Shown: piece after piece, positions 7,561 through 15,877 of the stretch
How positions within the stretch are numbered: the stretch's first letter is position 1
Layout: every line of letters begins with the position of its first letter
Source of the DNA: an uncultured Burkholderiales bacterium
GTDB lineage: Bacteria; Pseudomonadota; Gammaproteobacteria; Burkholderiales; Burkholderiaceae_C
Direction of reading: 5' to 3'
NCBI GenBank assembly: GCA_937927685.1
Contig: CALBSC010000055.1
Span: 1 to 19,679, forward strand
Length of the DNA: 19,679 nucleotides
Position numbers and translations under genes: made by a program
The notes under the pieces: generated by a model
Database searches by the model: none
Seen by the model: only the letters and a program-made list of their open reading frames with translations
Told to the model about the DNA's origin: nothing

Positions 7561-8121
7561 ATGAGCATTGCTGACATCAAGAAAAACGTCGAATCCAAGA
7601 TGAGCCAATCGGTTGCGGCGCTGTCCAACAACCTGAGCAAGATCCGCACGGGGCGCGCCAACCCGGCGTTGCTGGACGCCGTGATGGTCGATTACTACGG
7701 CAACCCCACGCCGCTCAACCAGGTGGCCAACATCGCCTTGCTGGACGCGCGCACCATCAGCGTGCAGCCCTGGGAAAAAGGCATGGGCCCCAAGGTCGAG
7801 AAAGCCATTCGCGACAGCGACCTGGGCTTGAACCCGGCTGCCATGGGCGACCTGATCCGGGTCCCCATGCCCGCCATGACCGAAGAGCGCCGCAAGGAAC
7901 TCACCAAGGTGGTTCGTCAGGAAGGTGAAGGCGCCAAGGTGGCGGTTCGCAATCTGCGCCGTGACGCCAACGAGGCGGTCAAAAAACTGGTCAAGGACAA
8001 GCTGGCCTCCGAGGATGACCAGAAGCGCACCGAAGCCGACATCCAGAAAGTGACCGACAAGTTCATCGCCGAGGTCGACAAGGTGGTGGCCGCCAAGGAA
8101 CAGGACTTGCTGGCCGTCTGA
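7561..8121 (+). CDS. frr: Ribosome recycling factor
   Basis: RRF splits post-termination ribosomes together with EF-G. The 186 residues match the family length (E. coli 185). They carry the three-helix bundle with LSKIRTGRANPALLDAV and the conserved VDYYGNPTPLNQVANI, WEKGMGPKVEKAIRDSDLGLNP, LIRVPMPAMTEERRKEL and VRNLRRDANEAVKKL. AAGGAAG at 7548-7554 directs ATG 7561. An earlier ATG at 7556, in another frame, gives only a two-codon ORF ending across this start. cdsA begins 14 bp after the stop, leaving no room for uppS, which normally lies between them. Confidence 0.98.
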   Translation: MSIADIKKNVESKMSQSVAALSNNLSKIRTGRANPALLDAVMVDYYGNPTPLNQVANIALLDARTISVQPWEKGMGPKVEKAIRDSDLGLNPAAMGDLIRVPMPAMTEERRKELTKVVRQEGEGAKVAVRNLRRDANEAVKKLVKDKLASEDDQKRTEADIQKVTDKFIAEVDKVVAAKEQDLLAV

Positions 8122-8135
8122 CGGACCAGCACGCC

Positions 8136-8969
8136 ATGCTCAAGCAACGCGTCATCACCGCGCTGGTCTTGTTGGCGTTGCTCTTGCCGGCCCTGTTTCA
8201 TGCCCGCCCCGAGGCCCTGGCGGTCCTGACCCTGCTCCTGATCGCGGCAGGTGCCTGGGAATGGGGGCGTCTCAATCAACTCCGTTTTGTCCCTTCGCTG
8301 GCGTTGTCCGGTGTCTGCCTGGCCTTTTGCCTGCTCAGTTGGCTGCAGGGTTGGCCCTGGGAGCCTTCGCGCCTGCTGTGGCTGTCCATCGGGGCGGCCT
8401 GGGTGCTGGTGGGCGTGGCACTGCTGAGGCTGGGCGTGGTGGGTTGGCCGAGCGTCGCGCTGCCCCTGCGTTTGGTGGGGGGGGTGGGGGCCCTGTGGAT
8501 GACCTGGCTGGCGGTGTTTCAGGCCAAGATCATCGGCACCAACTTCCTGTTGTCCTTGTTGGCCTTGGTCTGGATGGCCGACATTGCCGCGTACTTTTCG
8601 GGACGTGCCCTGGGGCGACACAAGCTGGCTGTGGCGATCAGTCCCGGCAAAACCTGGGAGGGTGCCCTGGGCGGTCTGGTGGGCGTGTTGCTCCTCGCCC
8701 TTGTCTGGGCCTGGGTTGATGAACACGCCGACGTCGACAGCCAGAGTCTGTTCTCCCGGTTGCACGCCAGAGGCCTGCTGATCCTGCTTCTGGGCACTGC
8801 CTTTGTCACGGCCATGAGTGTCGTGGGCGATCTGGTGGAGTCGCTGGTCAAGCGCAGTGCGGGTTTCAAGGACAGCAGTCAACTGTTACCCGGGCACGGC
8901 GGCGTGCTCGACCGCGTCGATGCCTTGCTGCCTGCCTTGCCACTGGGCATGATGCTGGCGTTGTTGTGA
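8136..8969 (+). CDS. cdsA: Phosphatidate cytidylyltransferase (CDP-diacylglycerol synthase)
   Basis: CdsA converts phosphatidate and CTP to CDP-diacylglycerol, the precursor of all phospholipids, in the inner membrane. The 277 residues are strongly hydrophobic, with about seven or eight likely membrane segments (for example residues 7-42 and 175-195). The family signature lies at 236-262: SLVKRSAGFKD, then PGHGGVLDRVD, with the Lys-Arg, Lys-Asp and His-Gly-Gly-x-x-Asp-Arg residues all present. ISPGKTWEGALGG is also conserved. ATG 8136 has only a weak ribosome-binding site, so translation is probably coupled to frr. dxr follows after 31 bp. Confidence 0.96.
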   Translation: MLKQRVITALVLLALLLPALFHARPEALAVLTLLLIAAGAWEWGRLNQLRFVPSLALSGVCLAFCLLSWLQGWPWEPSRLLWLSIGAAWVLVGVALLRLGVVGWPSVALPLRLVGGVGALWMTWLAVFQAKIIGTNFLLSLLALVWMADIAAYFSGRALGRHKLAVAISPGKTWEGALGGLVGVLLLALVWAWVDEHADVDSQSLFSRLHARGLLILLLGTAFVTAMSVVGDLVESLVKRSAGFKDSSQLLPGHGGVLDRVDALLPALPLGMMLALL

Positions 8970-9000
8970 CCCGATCAACCCACTGCTCAACCCTGTTGCC

Positions 9001-10194
9001 ATGACCCTTCAGCGCCTCACCATCCTGGGTTCCACGGGCTCCATCGGCACCAGCACGCTGGATGTGGTGGCACGCCACCCCGGACGTTTCGAGGTGTTTG
9101 CGCTGACGGCTTCTCGCCAGGTGGACCTGATGTGGCAACAATGCCAGCGTTTCCTGCCGCGGCACGCCGTGATGGTGGATCCGGTGGCCGCAGCGGACTT
9201 GTCGCAACGTGTGCGTTCGGCCGGCCTGCCCATTGAGGTCCACAGTGGCGCGGCGGCGCTGGACGAGGTGGCCTCGCACGAGGCGGTGGACGCCGTGATG
9301 GCGGCCATCGTGGGGGCGGCGGGGCTGTCCTCATGCCTGGCCGCGGCCCGCGCGGGCAAGCGGCTGTTGCTGGCCAACAAGGAAGCCCTGGTGGTGGGCT
9401 GTGAGGTGTTCATGCAGGCGGTGCAGACGGGGGGCGCCACCCTGTTGCCGATTGACAGCGAGCACTCGGCCATTTTCCAGTCGTTGCCCGATGACCCATC
9501 GAGCTGGGACCGTCGGGTCGAGAAAATCATCCTGACGGCCTCCGGGGGGCCGTTTCGCTCCCTGGATCCGTCGCGCCTGCGCGATGTCACCCCCGAGCAG
9601 GCCTGCGCGCACCCGAACTGGGTGATGGGTCGCAAAATTTCCGTGGACTCCGCCACCATGATGAACAAGGCGCTGGAGGTGATCGAAGCGCGCTATCTCT
9701 TTGGCCTGGGGCCCGACCGGCTCGAGGTGGTGATCCACCCGCAAAGCGTCATCCATTCCATGGTGCAGTACCGCGATGCCTCGGTGGTGGCGCAACTGGG
9801 CACGCCCGACATGCGGGTGCCGATTGCCTATGGCCTGGCCTGGCCGGAGCGGATCGAGTCCGGAGCCGCCACCCTGGATTTCCGGTCCCTGTCGGCCATG
9901 ACCTTCGAGTCGCTGGATCAGTCGGGCCACGACGAACGCTTTCCGGGGCTTCGTCTGGCCTGGGACGCCCTGCGTGCGCCGGCCGGGACCACGGCCGTCC
10001 TGAATGCCGCCAACGAAGTCGCCGTCGCGGCTTTTCTGGAGCGCCGCATCCGCTTCGATCAGATCCACCACGTGAACCTGGAGGTGCTGGCTGGATTGCC
10101 ACCGTCGGCACCGGCCAGCCTGGACGACCTGCTGGCGCTGGACGCTCAGGCACGCCAACGGGCCGAGCACACGGTGCAGGGGCTGTCCCGATGA
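9001..10194 (+). CDS. dxr: 1-deoxy-D-xylulose 5-phosphate reductoisomerase
   Basis: Dxr (IspC) converts DXP to 2-C-methyl-D-erythritol 4-phosphate using NADPH, the committed step of the MEP isoprenoid pathway. The 397 residues match the family (E. coli 398). The NADPH motif LGSTGSIG is at 9-16, followed by LLANKEALV and LPIDSEHSAIFQ with metal ligands D152 and E154. LTASGGPF, HPNWVMGRKISVDSATMMNK and the third ligand E226 complete the site. HPQSVIHSMVQY and LNAANEVAVAAFL are also conserved. No clear Shine-Dalgarno precedes ATG 9001. Its usual lipid-carrier neighbour uppS is absent. Confidence 0.98.
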   Translation: MTLQRLTILGSTGSIGTSTLDVVARHPGRFEVFALTASRQVDLMWQQCQRFLPRHAVMVDPVAAADLSQRVRSAGLPIEVHSGAAALDEVASHEAVDAVMAAIVGAAGLSSCLAAARAGKRLLLANKEALVVGCEVFMQAVQTGGATLLPIDSEHSAIFQSLPDDPSSWDRRVEKIILTASGGPFRSLDPSRLRDVTPEQACAHPNWVMGRKISVDSATMMNKALEVIEARYLFGLGPDRLEVVIHPQSVIHSMVQYRDASVVAQLGTPDMRVPIAYGLAWPERIESGAATLDFRSLSAMTFESLDQSGHDERFPGLRLAWDALRAPAGTTAVLNAANEVAVAAFLERRIRFDQIHHVNLEVLAGLPPSAPASLDDLLALDAQARQRAEHTVQGLSR

Positions 10195-10207
10195 GGCTGT
10201 CGCCCCC

Positions 10208-11599
10208 ATGTTGACCGTGCTGGCCTTTCTGGCCGCTCTGACCCTCCTGATTGCCGTGCACGAATACGGCCACTACCGGGTGGCGGTGGCCTGTGGCGTG
10301 CGGGTGTTGCGGTTTTCCATCGGCTTTGGCCCTGTGTTGTGGCGTTGGAAGCCCCGCCGGCCACGCCCCGACCAGGACACCGAGTTTGTGGTGTGCGCCA
10401 TTCCGCTGGGGGGGTATGTGCGCATGCTCGACGATGCCGACGGGCCGGTGGCGGAGCAAGACCAGCCCTTTGAATATCAGCGCAAGCCGCTGGCGTGCCG
10501 GGCGGCCATTGTGCTGGCGGGTCCCCTGGCCAATCTGCTGCTGGCCGTGCTGCTGTATGCCCTGATGCACTGGATGGGCGAATGGCAGTCGCAAGCCATC
10601 CTGGCCACCCCCATCCCCGCGTCGGCGGCCGAGCAAGCCGATGTGCGCAGCACGGACCGTGTGCTGAGGTCGGGCTGGAGCCACGGACCCCTGCGCGAGG
10701 TGCAGTCCTGGCAGGATCTGCGCTGGCAGATGTTGCAGGCCCAGTTGCCCCACGAGGAGGACGCGCAGTGGGTGCTGGAATTGCAATCGCGTGAGGGCCA
10801 GTCACCGCGGGAGGTCCGCCTGACCATGCCGGTCACGGTTCCGGAAGATGGTCTGATGACGCCGGAATGGTGGGGGTTGCGAGGCCCCTGGATGGCCCCG
10901 GTGCTGGGCGACCTGGTGCCCGGCGGCGTGGCGCAACAGGCTGGTTTGCGCAAGGGAGATACCGTCGTGCGCATTCAGTCCCGACCTGTCATGGATGCGG
11001 TGGCACTTCGGGCCTGGGTGCGGGCCAGCGGGCCGGAAACGCCGGCGGCACAGGTGTGGGAAGTGGCGCGACGTGGTCAGCCAGGCCTGTTGCTGATCGA
11101 AGTCCAGCCCCGCCGCGTCGAGACCGATGGCGGTCCCATCGGGCGCATCGATGCCCTGGTGGGCGAACCGCCGGCGCAGGTGCTGGTGCAATTCGGCCCC
11201 TGGGACGGATTCACCCGCGCCGTGGAGCGCACCGTCGACGTGGCTGCCATGACGGTGCAAACCCTGGTTCGCATGCTCATGGGGCAGGCTTCCTGGCAGC
11301 AGGTGACCGGCCCCATCACCATGGCGGAATATGCGGGCAAATCCGCGGCCCTGGGGCTGACCGCTTTTCTGGGATTTTTGGCGCTCATCAGTGTGAGCCT
11401 GGGGGTGTTGAATCTGCTGCCCATCCCGGTCCTCGACGGGGGGCACCTGATGTATCATCTTTGGGAGGCGATCACGCGCCGCCGGCCGTCTGACAGATGG
11501 CTGGAAGCGCTCAATCGCGTTGGGTTGTTGCTGGTCATCCTGCTGATGATGGTTGCCTTGCGCAACGATCTGATGCGCTGGTGGCCGCTCAATCCCTGA
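10208..11599 (+). CDS. rseP: RIP metalloprotease RseP (site-2 protease)
   Basis: RseP is an inner-membrane zinc protease that cuts anti-sigma factor RseA after DegS, releasing sigma-E, and also clears signal-peptide remnants. The zinc motif HEYGH (H18, E19, H22) lies in the first membrane helix. The third-ligand motif NLLPIPVLDGG (D410) lies in a C-terminal helix. A PDZ domain is clear around 225-290 (LVPGGVAQQAGLRKGDTVVRI). A more divergent first PDZ lies at about 130-200. Length 463 compares with 450 in E. coli. ATG 10208 starts 13 bp after dxr, with GAGG at 10193-10196. bamA follows after 28 bp, so stress sensing and outer-membrane assembly sit together. Confidence 0.96.
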   Translation: MLTVLAFLAALTLLIAVHEYGHYRVAVACGVRVLRFSIGFGPVLWRWKPRRPRPDQDTEFVVCAIPLGGYVRMLDDADGPVAEQDQPFEYQRKPLACRAAIVLAGPLANLLLAVLLYALMHWMGEWQSQAILATPIPASAAEQADVRSTDRVLRSGWSHGPLREVQSWQDLRWQMLQAQLPHEEDAQWVLELQSREGQSPREVRLTMPVTVPEDGLMTPEWWGLRGPWMAPVLGDLVPGGVAQQAGLRKGDTVVRIQSRPVMDAVALRAWVRASGPETPAAQVWEVARRGQPGLLLIEVQPRRVETDGGPIGRIDALVGEPPAQVLVQFGPWDGFTRAVERTVDVAAMTVQTLVRMLMGQASWQQVTGPITMAEYAGKSAALGLTAFLGFLALISVSLGVLNLLPIPVLDGGHLMYHLWEAITRRRPSDRWLEALNRVGLLLVILLMMVALRNDLMRWWPLNP

Positions 11600-11627
11600 T
11601 TCGACTGCACTACCACCACCTCGCTTT

Positions 11628-13925
11628 ATGACCCACAACCTGATGCGGCCCTTTCTGATCCTGGTACGAGCAGTGGTGGCTTGTCTGGTGGTGGTTCAAC
11701 TGGCCTGGGCCGTCGAACCCTTCGAAATCAAGGACATCCGAATCGAGGGCTTGCAGCGGGTAGAGCCCGGCACTGTCTTTGCCAGCGTGCCGTTTCGCAT
11801 TGGCGATACCTATAACGATGACAAAGCTACCTCGGCCATTCGCAGCCTGTTTGGTTTGGGCCTGTTCAAGGACTTGCGCATCGACGTGAGCAGCGGTGTG
11901 GTGGTGATCGTGGTCGAGGAGCGCCCGGTCATTGCCGCGGTGGACTTTGTGGGCGCCAAGGAATTCGACAAGGACGTCCTTCGAAAGGCTTTGCGCGACG
12001 TGGGCCTGGCCGAGGGGCGGCCCTATGACCGTGCCCTGGCCGATCGTGCCGAACAGGAACTCAAGCGCCAGTACGTCAACCGCAGCCTGTATGCCGCTGA
12101 GGTCATCACCACCATCACCCCGATCGAGCGCAACCGCGTCAACCTGACCTTCAGCATGATCGAAGGCGATGTGGCCAAGATCAAGGAAATTCGCATCGTG
12201 GGCAACAAGGTGTTCCGCGAGTCCACACTGCGCGACCAGTTTGACCTGGACACGGGCAATTGGCTGAGTTGGTACACCAAATCCGACCGCTATTCCCGTG
12301 CCAAGCTCAACGCTGACCAGGAAACGCTTCGTTCCTACTACCTGAGCCGTGGCTACCTGGAGTTCAAGATTGACTCCACGCAGGTTTCCATCTCGCCCAA
12401 CAAGCAGGACATCACCATCACGATCAACATCACCGAGGGTGAGCGTTTTGGGGTGTCGGGCGTTCGGCTGGAAGGGTATTTCCTGGGTCGTGACGAAGAG
12501 TTCAAGTCGCTGGTCACCATCAAGCCGGGGCAAGCCTACAACATCAATGATGTGACCCAGACAGTCAAGGCTTTCTCTGACTACTTCGGCAATTTCGGCT
12601 TTGCGTTCGCGCGCATCGAGCCCCGCCCCGAAATCGATCGGGCCACCAACCTCGTCACGGTGGTGTTGCAGGCCGATCCGTCCCGTCGCGCCTACGTGCG
12701 ACGCATCAACATCTCGGGCAATGCCCGAACACGCGACGAGATCATCCGTCGCGAGTTCCGCCAGATGGAGTCAGCCTGGTACGACGGCGACCGCATCCGC
12801 TTGTCGCGTGACCGTGTCGAGCGCCTGGGGTACTTCAAGGATGTCACGGTGGATACGCAGGAGGTGGCGGGCTCACCGGACCAGGTGGACCTGACCATCA
12901 ACGTGGTCGAGAAACCCACCGGCACACTGCAACTGGGTGCCGGCTACTCGTCTTTTGAAAAGCTGTTCCTCACCTTTGGTATCCAGCAGGACAATATTTT
13001 TGGCACAGGCAATTACCTGGGCACGCAAATCAGCACCAGCAAATACAACCAGGTGCTGACGGTGAACTTCACCGACCCGTATTTCACCGATGATGGTGTG
13101 TCACGCACCATCGATTTCTACCATCGTTCATCCAAGCCCTACATCGAGCAAGCAGGTAACTACCGCTTCATCACCCAGGGCCTGGGGTTGCGCTTTGGCA
13201 TCCCGGCCAGCGAACTGTCCCGCTTTGTGATTGGGGGGGCGGTGGAAGAGACCACCATCCAGCCTGGCTCCAGCATGCCGGCGGCCTACTACAACTACGC
13301 CGAGCGTTTTGGTTACACCAGCCGCTCCACCCCCTTGTCGCTGGGCTGGATCCGCGACTCCCGCGACAGCGCCATGGCGCCCACCAAGGGTGCGCTCTCG
13401 CGCATCTACTCCGACTGGGCCGTGACCGGGGATACCCGCTATGTCCGTTACGGTGGAGCCCACCAGCTGTTCCTGCCTCTGACCAAGCAATACAGCCTGG
13501 CACTCAATGGTGAACTGGGTTTTGGCAAAGGCTTGTCCGGCTATCCTTATCCCGTGTTCAAGAACTACTTTGTGGGCGGTCTGGGCTCGGTGCGTGGCTT
13601 CGACCAGGGCTCGCTGGGTCCGCGGGACGTGACCGGATTGGTGCTTGGCGGTACCAAAAAGGTGGTGCTGAATGCCGAATTCCAGATGCCGTTCCCGGGT
13701 GCGGGCAACGACAAGTCGCTGCGTTTGTATACCTTTGTCGACGCCGGCAACGTGTATGGCGAGTTTGACAAGATCGACCTGTCCACCATGCGCAGTTCGT
13801 TCGGCATGGGCTTCAGTTGGGTATCGCCCATGGGGCCGTTGCGTCTGGCCCTGGCCCGCCCGATCACCAAGTTCGCTGGCGATAGAATCTTACCCTTGCA
13901 ATTCCAAGTTGGGACCACCTTCTGA
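11628..13925 (+). CDS. bamA: Outer membrane protein assembly factor BamA
   Basis: BamA is the Omp85 core of the BAM complex that folds and inserts beta-barrel proteins in the outer membrane. The 765 residues begin with a signal peptide ending AWA (cut after residue 28). Five POTRA domains run to about residue 430, starting with FEIKDIRIEGLQRVEPGTV. The 16-strand barrel carries the lid-loop motif VRGF at 655-658 (then DQGSLGPRD). The C-terminal strand LQFQVGTTF ends in Phe, as needed for a beta-signal. ATG 11628 has no clear Shine-Dalgarno; ATG 11643 in the same frame would also keep the signal peptide. The stop overlaps the skp start by one base (TGATG), pairing BamA with a periplasmic chaperone that feeds it. 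Confidence 0.97.
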   Translation: MTHNLMRPFLILVRAVVACLVVVQLAWAVEPFEIKDIRIEGLQRVEPGTVFASVPFRIGDTYNDDKATSAIRSLFGLGLFKDLRIDVSSGVVVIVVEERPVIAAVDFVGAKEFDKDVLRKALRDVGLAEGRPYDRALADRAEQELKRQYVNRSLYAAEVITTITPIERNRVNLTFSMIEGDVAKIKEIRIVGNKVFRESTLRDQFDLDTGNWLSWYTKSDRYSRAKLNADQETLRSYYLSRGYLEFKIDSTQVSISPNKQDITITINITEGERFGVSGVRLEGYFLGRDEEFKSLVTIKPGQAYNINDVTQTVKAFSDYFGNFGFAFARIEPRPEIDRATNLVTVVLQADPSRRAYVRRINISGNARTRDEIIRREFRQMESAWYDGDRIRLSRDRVERLGYFKDVTVDTQEVAGSPDQVDLTINVVEKPTGTLQLGAGYSSFEKLFLTFGIQQDNIFGTGNYLGTQISTSKYNQVLTVNFTDPYFTDDGVSRTIDFYHRSSKPYIEQAGNYRFITQGLGLRFGIPASELSRFVIGGAVEETTIQPGSSMPAAYYNYAERFGYTSRSTPLSLGWIRDSRDSAMAPTKGALSRIYSDWAVTGDTRYVRYGGAHQLFLPLTKQYSLALNGELGFGKGLSGYPYPVFKNYFVGGLGSVRGFDQGSLGPRDVTGLVLGGTKKVVLNAEFQMPFPGAGNDKSLRLYTFVDAGNVYGEFDKIDLSTMRSSFGMGFSWVSPMGPLRLALARPITKFAGDRILPLQFQVGTTF

Positions 13926-14434
13926 TGAAAACCACCATGCGACATATTTGGCCTGCGCTCGTGCTGTGTGCCGTGTCGATTGCTGCCCAGGCGCAGGACT
14001 TCCGTATCGGGTTTGTCAACACTGACCGCATCTTCCGCGAATCCGCTCCGGCCAAGGCCTCGCAAACCAAACTCGAGCAGGAATTTGCCAAGCGCGAAAA
14101 AGAGTTGGTCGACTTGGGCAACACCTTGAAGACGGCCTCGGATCGTTTCGAACGCGATGCAACCACGTTGTCTGAAACCCAGCGTAACACCCGTCAAAAG
14201 CAGTTGGTGGAGCAAGACCGCGACTTCCAGCGTAAGCGTCGCGAGTTCCAGGAAGACCTCAACAACCGCAAGAACGAAGAGTTCCAGCAAGTGCTGGAAC
14301 GTGCCAACCGAGTGGTTCGCCAGGTGGCCGAGAGCGAAAAGTACGACCTGGTCTTGCAGGAAGCTGTTTACATCAACCCCAAACACGACATCACCGAGAA
14401 GGTCATCAAGGCCATCAACGGCGGCGCCAAGTAA
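13925..14434 (+). CDS. skp: OmpH/Skp family periplasmic chaperone
   Basis: Skp is a trimeric, jellyfish-shaped periplasmic chaperone that holds unfolded outer-membrane proteins on their way to BamA. The 169 residues have a signal peptide cut after AQA (residue 23). The mature protein begins QDFRIGFVNTDRIFRESAPA, typical of OmpH. A long charged coiled coil follows (about 50-135, rich in Lys, Glu, Arg and Gln), then the closing strand YDLVLQEAVYINPKHDIT. Length is near E. coli Skp (161). The start overlaps the bamA stop by one base, so the two are translationally coupled. lpxD begins 12 bp downstream in the same frame as this gene. Confidence 0.95.
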   Translation: MKTTMRHIWPALVLCAVSIAAQAQDFRIGFVNTDRIFRESAPAKASQTKLEQEFAKREKELVDLGNTLKTASDRFERDATTLSETQRNTRQKQLVEQDRDFQRKRREFQEDLNNRKNEEFQQVLERANRVVRQVAESEKYDLVLQEAVYINPKHDITEKVIKAINGGAK

Positions 14435-14437
14435 GCC

Positions 14438-14441
14438 GAGG
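14438..14441 (+). promoter_or_regulatory. Ribosome-binding site that decides the TTG start of lpxD
   Basis: GAGG lies 5 nt before TTG 14447. The skp stop TAA (14432-14434) is in the same frame as lpxD, so no start further upstream is possible. No ATG occurs until deep within the acyltransferase domain. Together these fix the TTG start. Confidence 0.65.
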
Positions 14442-14446
14442 TCGCC

Positions 14447-15427
14447 TTGCGGCTGGGCCAGATCATCGACGCGCTAGGGGGGGAGTTATCAGGATCTCCC
14501 GATGTGAGGATTGATCGCCTGGCGCCCCTCGATACCGCCACACCCCACAGCCTGAGCTTTGTCAGCCAAGCACGATACTTGAGTGGCGTTGACAACACGC
14601 AGGCCAGTGCCGTCATTGTCCGACCCGACTGGCAGTCCCGCGCCGCCTCCGCCGGGTTGGCCTGCATCATCACCCCAGACCCCTATCTGTATTTCGCCCG
14701 ACTGACGCAGTGGTGGCGGGCGCAGCATCAAGCGCCCTTCAGTGCCCCTTTGATTCACCCGAGTGCAGTCGTCGACCCGACGGCGAACATCCATCCCACG
14801 GCGCGTATTGGTCCCTTGTGCGTGGTGGAAGCCGGGGCAACGGTGGGAGCGCACAGCTGGCTCAAGTCACGCGTCACCCTGGGCGAATACTGCCACATAG
14901 GCGAGCGCTGTATTGTTCATGCCGGTGTGGTCATTGGCGCCGATGGATTTGGCTTTGCACCGCATGCCGACGGCTGGGTCAAGATCGAGCAACTGGGCGC
15001 CGTGCGCATCGGCAACGATGTTGAAATTGGCGCCAACAGCTGCGTGGATCGCGGCGCGCTGGATGACACCGTGATCGAGGACGGTGTGAAACTCGACAAC
15101 CTGGTGCAGATTGGTCACAACGTGGTGGTGGGAGCGCACACCGCCATGGCTGGATGCGTGGGCGTGGCCGGGTCGGCCCGCATTGGTGCCCGTTGCACCA
15201 TTGGCGGCGGTGCGGTGGTGCTCGGGCATCTGACCCTGGCCGATGGCGTGCACGTGTCGGCGGCTTCCGTGGTGATGCGCTCCATCTTGCAGCCGGGTCA
15301 GTACAGCGGCGTGTTCCCCATCGACGACAATGCGTCCTGGGAAAAAAATGCGGCCACCTTGCGCCAACTTCATCGGCTGCGTGACCGCATCCGAGCCCTA
15401 GAACAATCGACAGGACCCACCCCATGA
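14447..15427 (+). CDS. lpxD: UDP-3-O-(3-hydroxyacyl)glucosamine N-acyltransferase
   Basis: LpxD adds the N-linked 3-hydroxyacyl chain from acyl-ACP to UDP-3-O-acyl-glucosamine, the third step of lipid A synthesis. The 326 residues start with a uridine-binding domain (LGQIIDALGGELSG, about 1-100). A left-handed parallel beta helix of hexapeptide repeats covers about 105-285. The catalytic histidine is H224 in LVQIGHNVVVGAHTAM; GADGFGFAP and RGALDDTVIEDGVKLDN are also typical. A C-terminal helix follows. The start is TTG, supported by GAGG and forced by the upstream in-frame stop. The stop overlaps the fabZ start as ATGA. The order lpxD-fabZ-lpxA-lpxB is the standard lipid A block. Confidence 0.97.
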   Translation: MRLGQIIDALGGELSGSPDVRIDRLAPLDTATPHSLSFVSQARYLSGVDNTQASAVIVRPDWQSRAASAGLACIITPDPYLYFARLTQWWRAQHQAPFSAPLIHPSAVVDPTANIHPTARIGPLCVVEAGATVGAHSWLKSRVTLGEYCHIGERCIVHAGVVIGADGFGFAPHADGWVKIEQLGAVRIGNDVEIGANSCVDRGALDDTVIEDGVKLDNLVQIGHNVVVGAHTAMAGCVGVAGSARIGARCTIGGGAVVLGHLTLADGVHVSAASVVMRSILQPGQYSGVFPIDDNASWEKNAATLRQLHRLRDRIRALEQSTGPTP

Positions 15428-15867
15428 GCATGGACATCCATCAAATCTTGCGTCAACTGCCGCACCGCTATCCCATTTTGCTGGTGGACCGCGTGCTGGA
15501 GATCGAAAAAGGCAAGAAGATCCGTGCCCTGAAAAACATCTCGATCAATGAGCCCTTTTTCACGGGGCACTTTCCGCACCGTCCGGTGATGCCCGGTGTG
15601 CTCATGCTCGAGGCCCTGGCCCAGGCCGCCGCCTTGCTGGCGTTTGACACGCTGGGCGTGACGCCCGATGACAAGACGGTCTATTACTTTGCCGGCATCG
15701 ATGGGGCCCGTTTCAAGCGCCCGGTGGAGCCGGGGGATCAGCTCATCCTGGAGGTGGCGTTGACGCGCATGAAGGCCGGCATCTTCAAGTTCGGCGCACG
15801 TGCCCTGGTGGAGGGTGAAGTGGCCACCGAGGCTGAGCTGATGTGCACCATGCGGGCGATTGCCTGA
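15424..15867 (+). CDS. fabZ: 3-hydroxyacyl-ACP dehydratase FabZ
   Basis: FabZ dehydrates 3-hydroxyacyl-ACP in fatty-acid elongation, and so competes with LpxA and LpxD for the same 3-hydroxyacyl-ACP pool. The 147-residue hotdog-fold protein has LPHRYPILLVDRV, then the active-site stretch GHFPHRPVMPGVLMLEALAQ with catalytic H49 and E63. YYFAGIDGARFKRPVEPGDQL and KFGARALVEGEVATEAELM follow. The start overlaps the lpxD stop by 4 nt (ATGA), implying coupled translation. lpxA begins 10 bp after its stop. The call is not in doubt. Confidence 0.98.
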   Translation: MSMDIHQILRQLPHRYPILLVDRVLEIEKGKKIRALKNISINEPFFTGHFPHRPVMPGVLMLEALAQAAALLAFDTLGVTPDDKTVYYFAGIDGARFKRPVEPGDQLILEVALTRMKAGIFKFGARALVEGEVATEAELMCTMRAIA

Positions 15868-15877
15868 GCGCCAGGCC

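Noticed and set aside
7556..7564. Two-codon ORF ATG-AAA-TGA overlapping the frr start.
   Set aside because: The AAGGAAG ribosome-binding site is only one base from this ATG but well placed for ATG 7561, so it is unlikely to be used.
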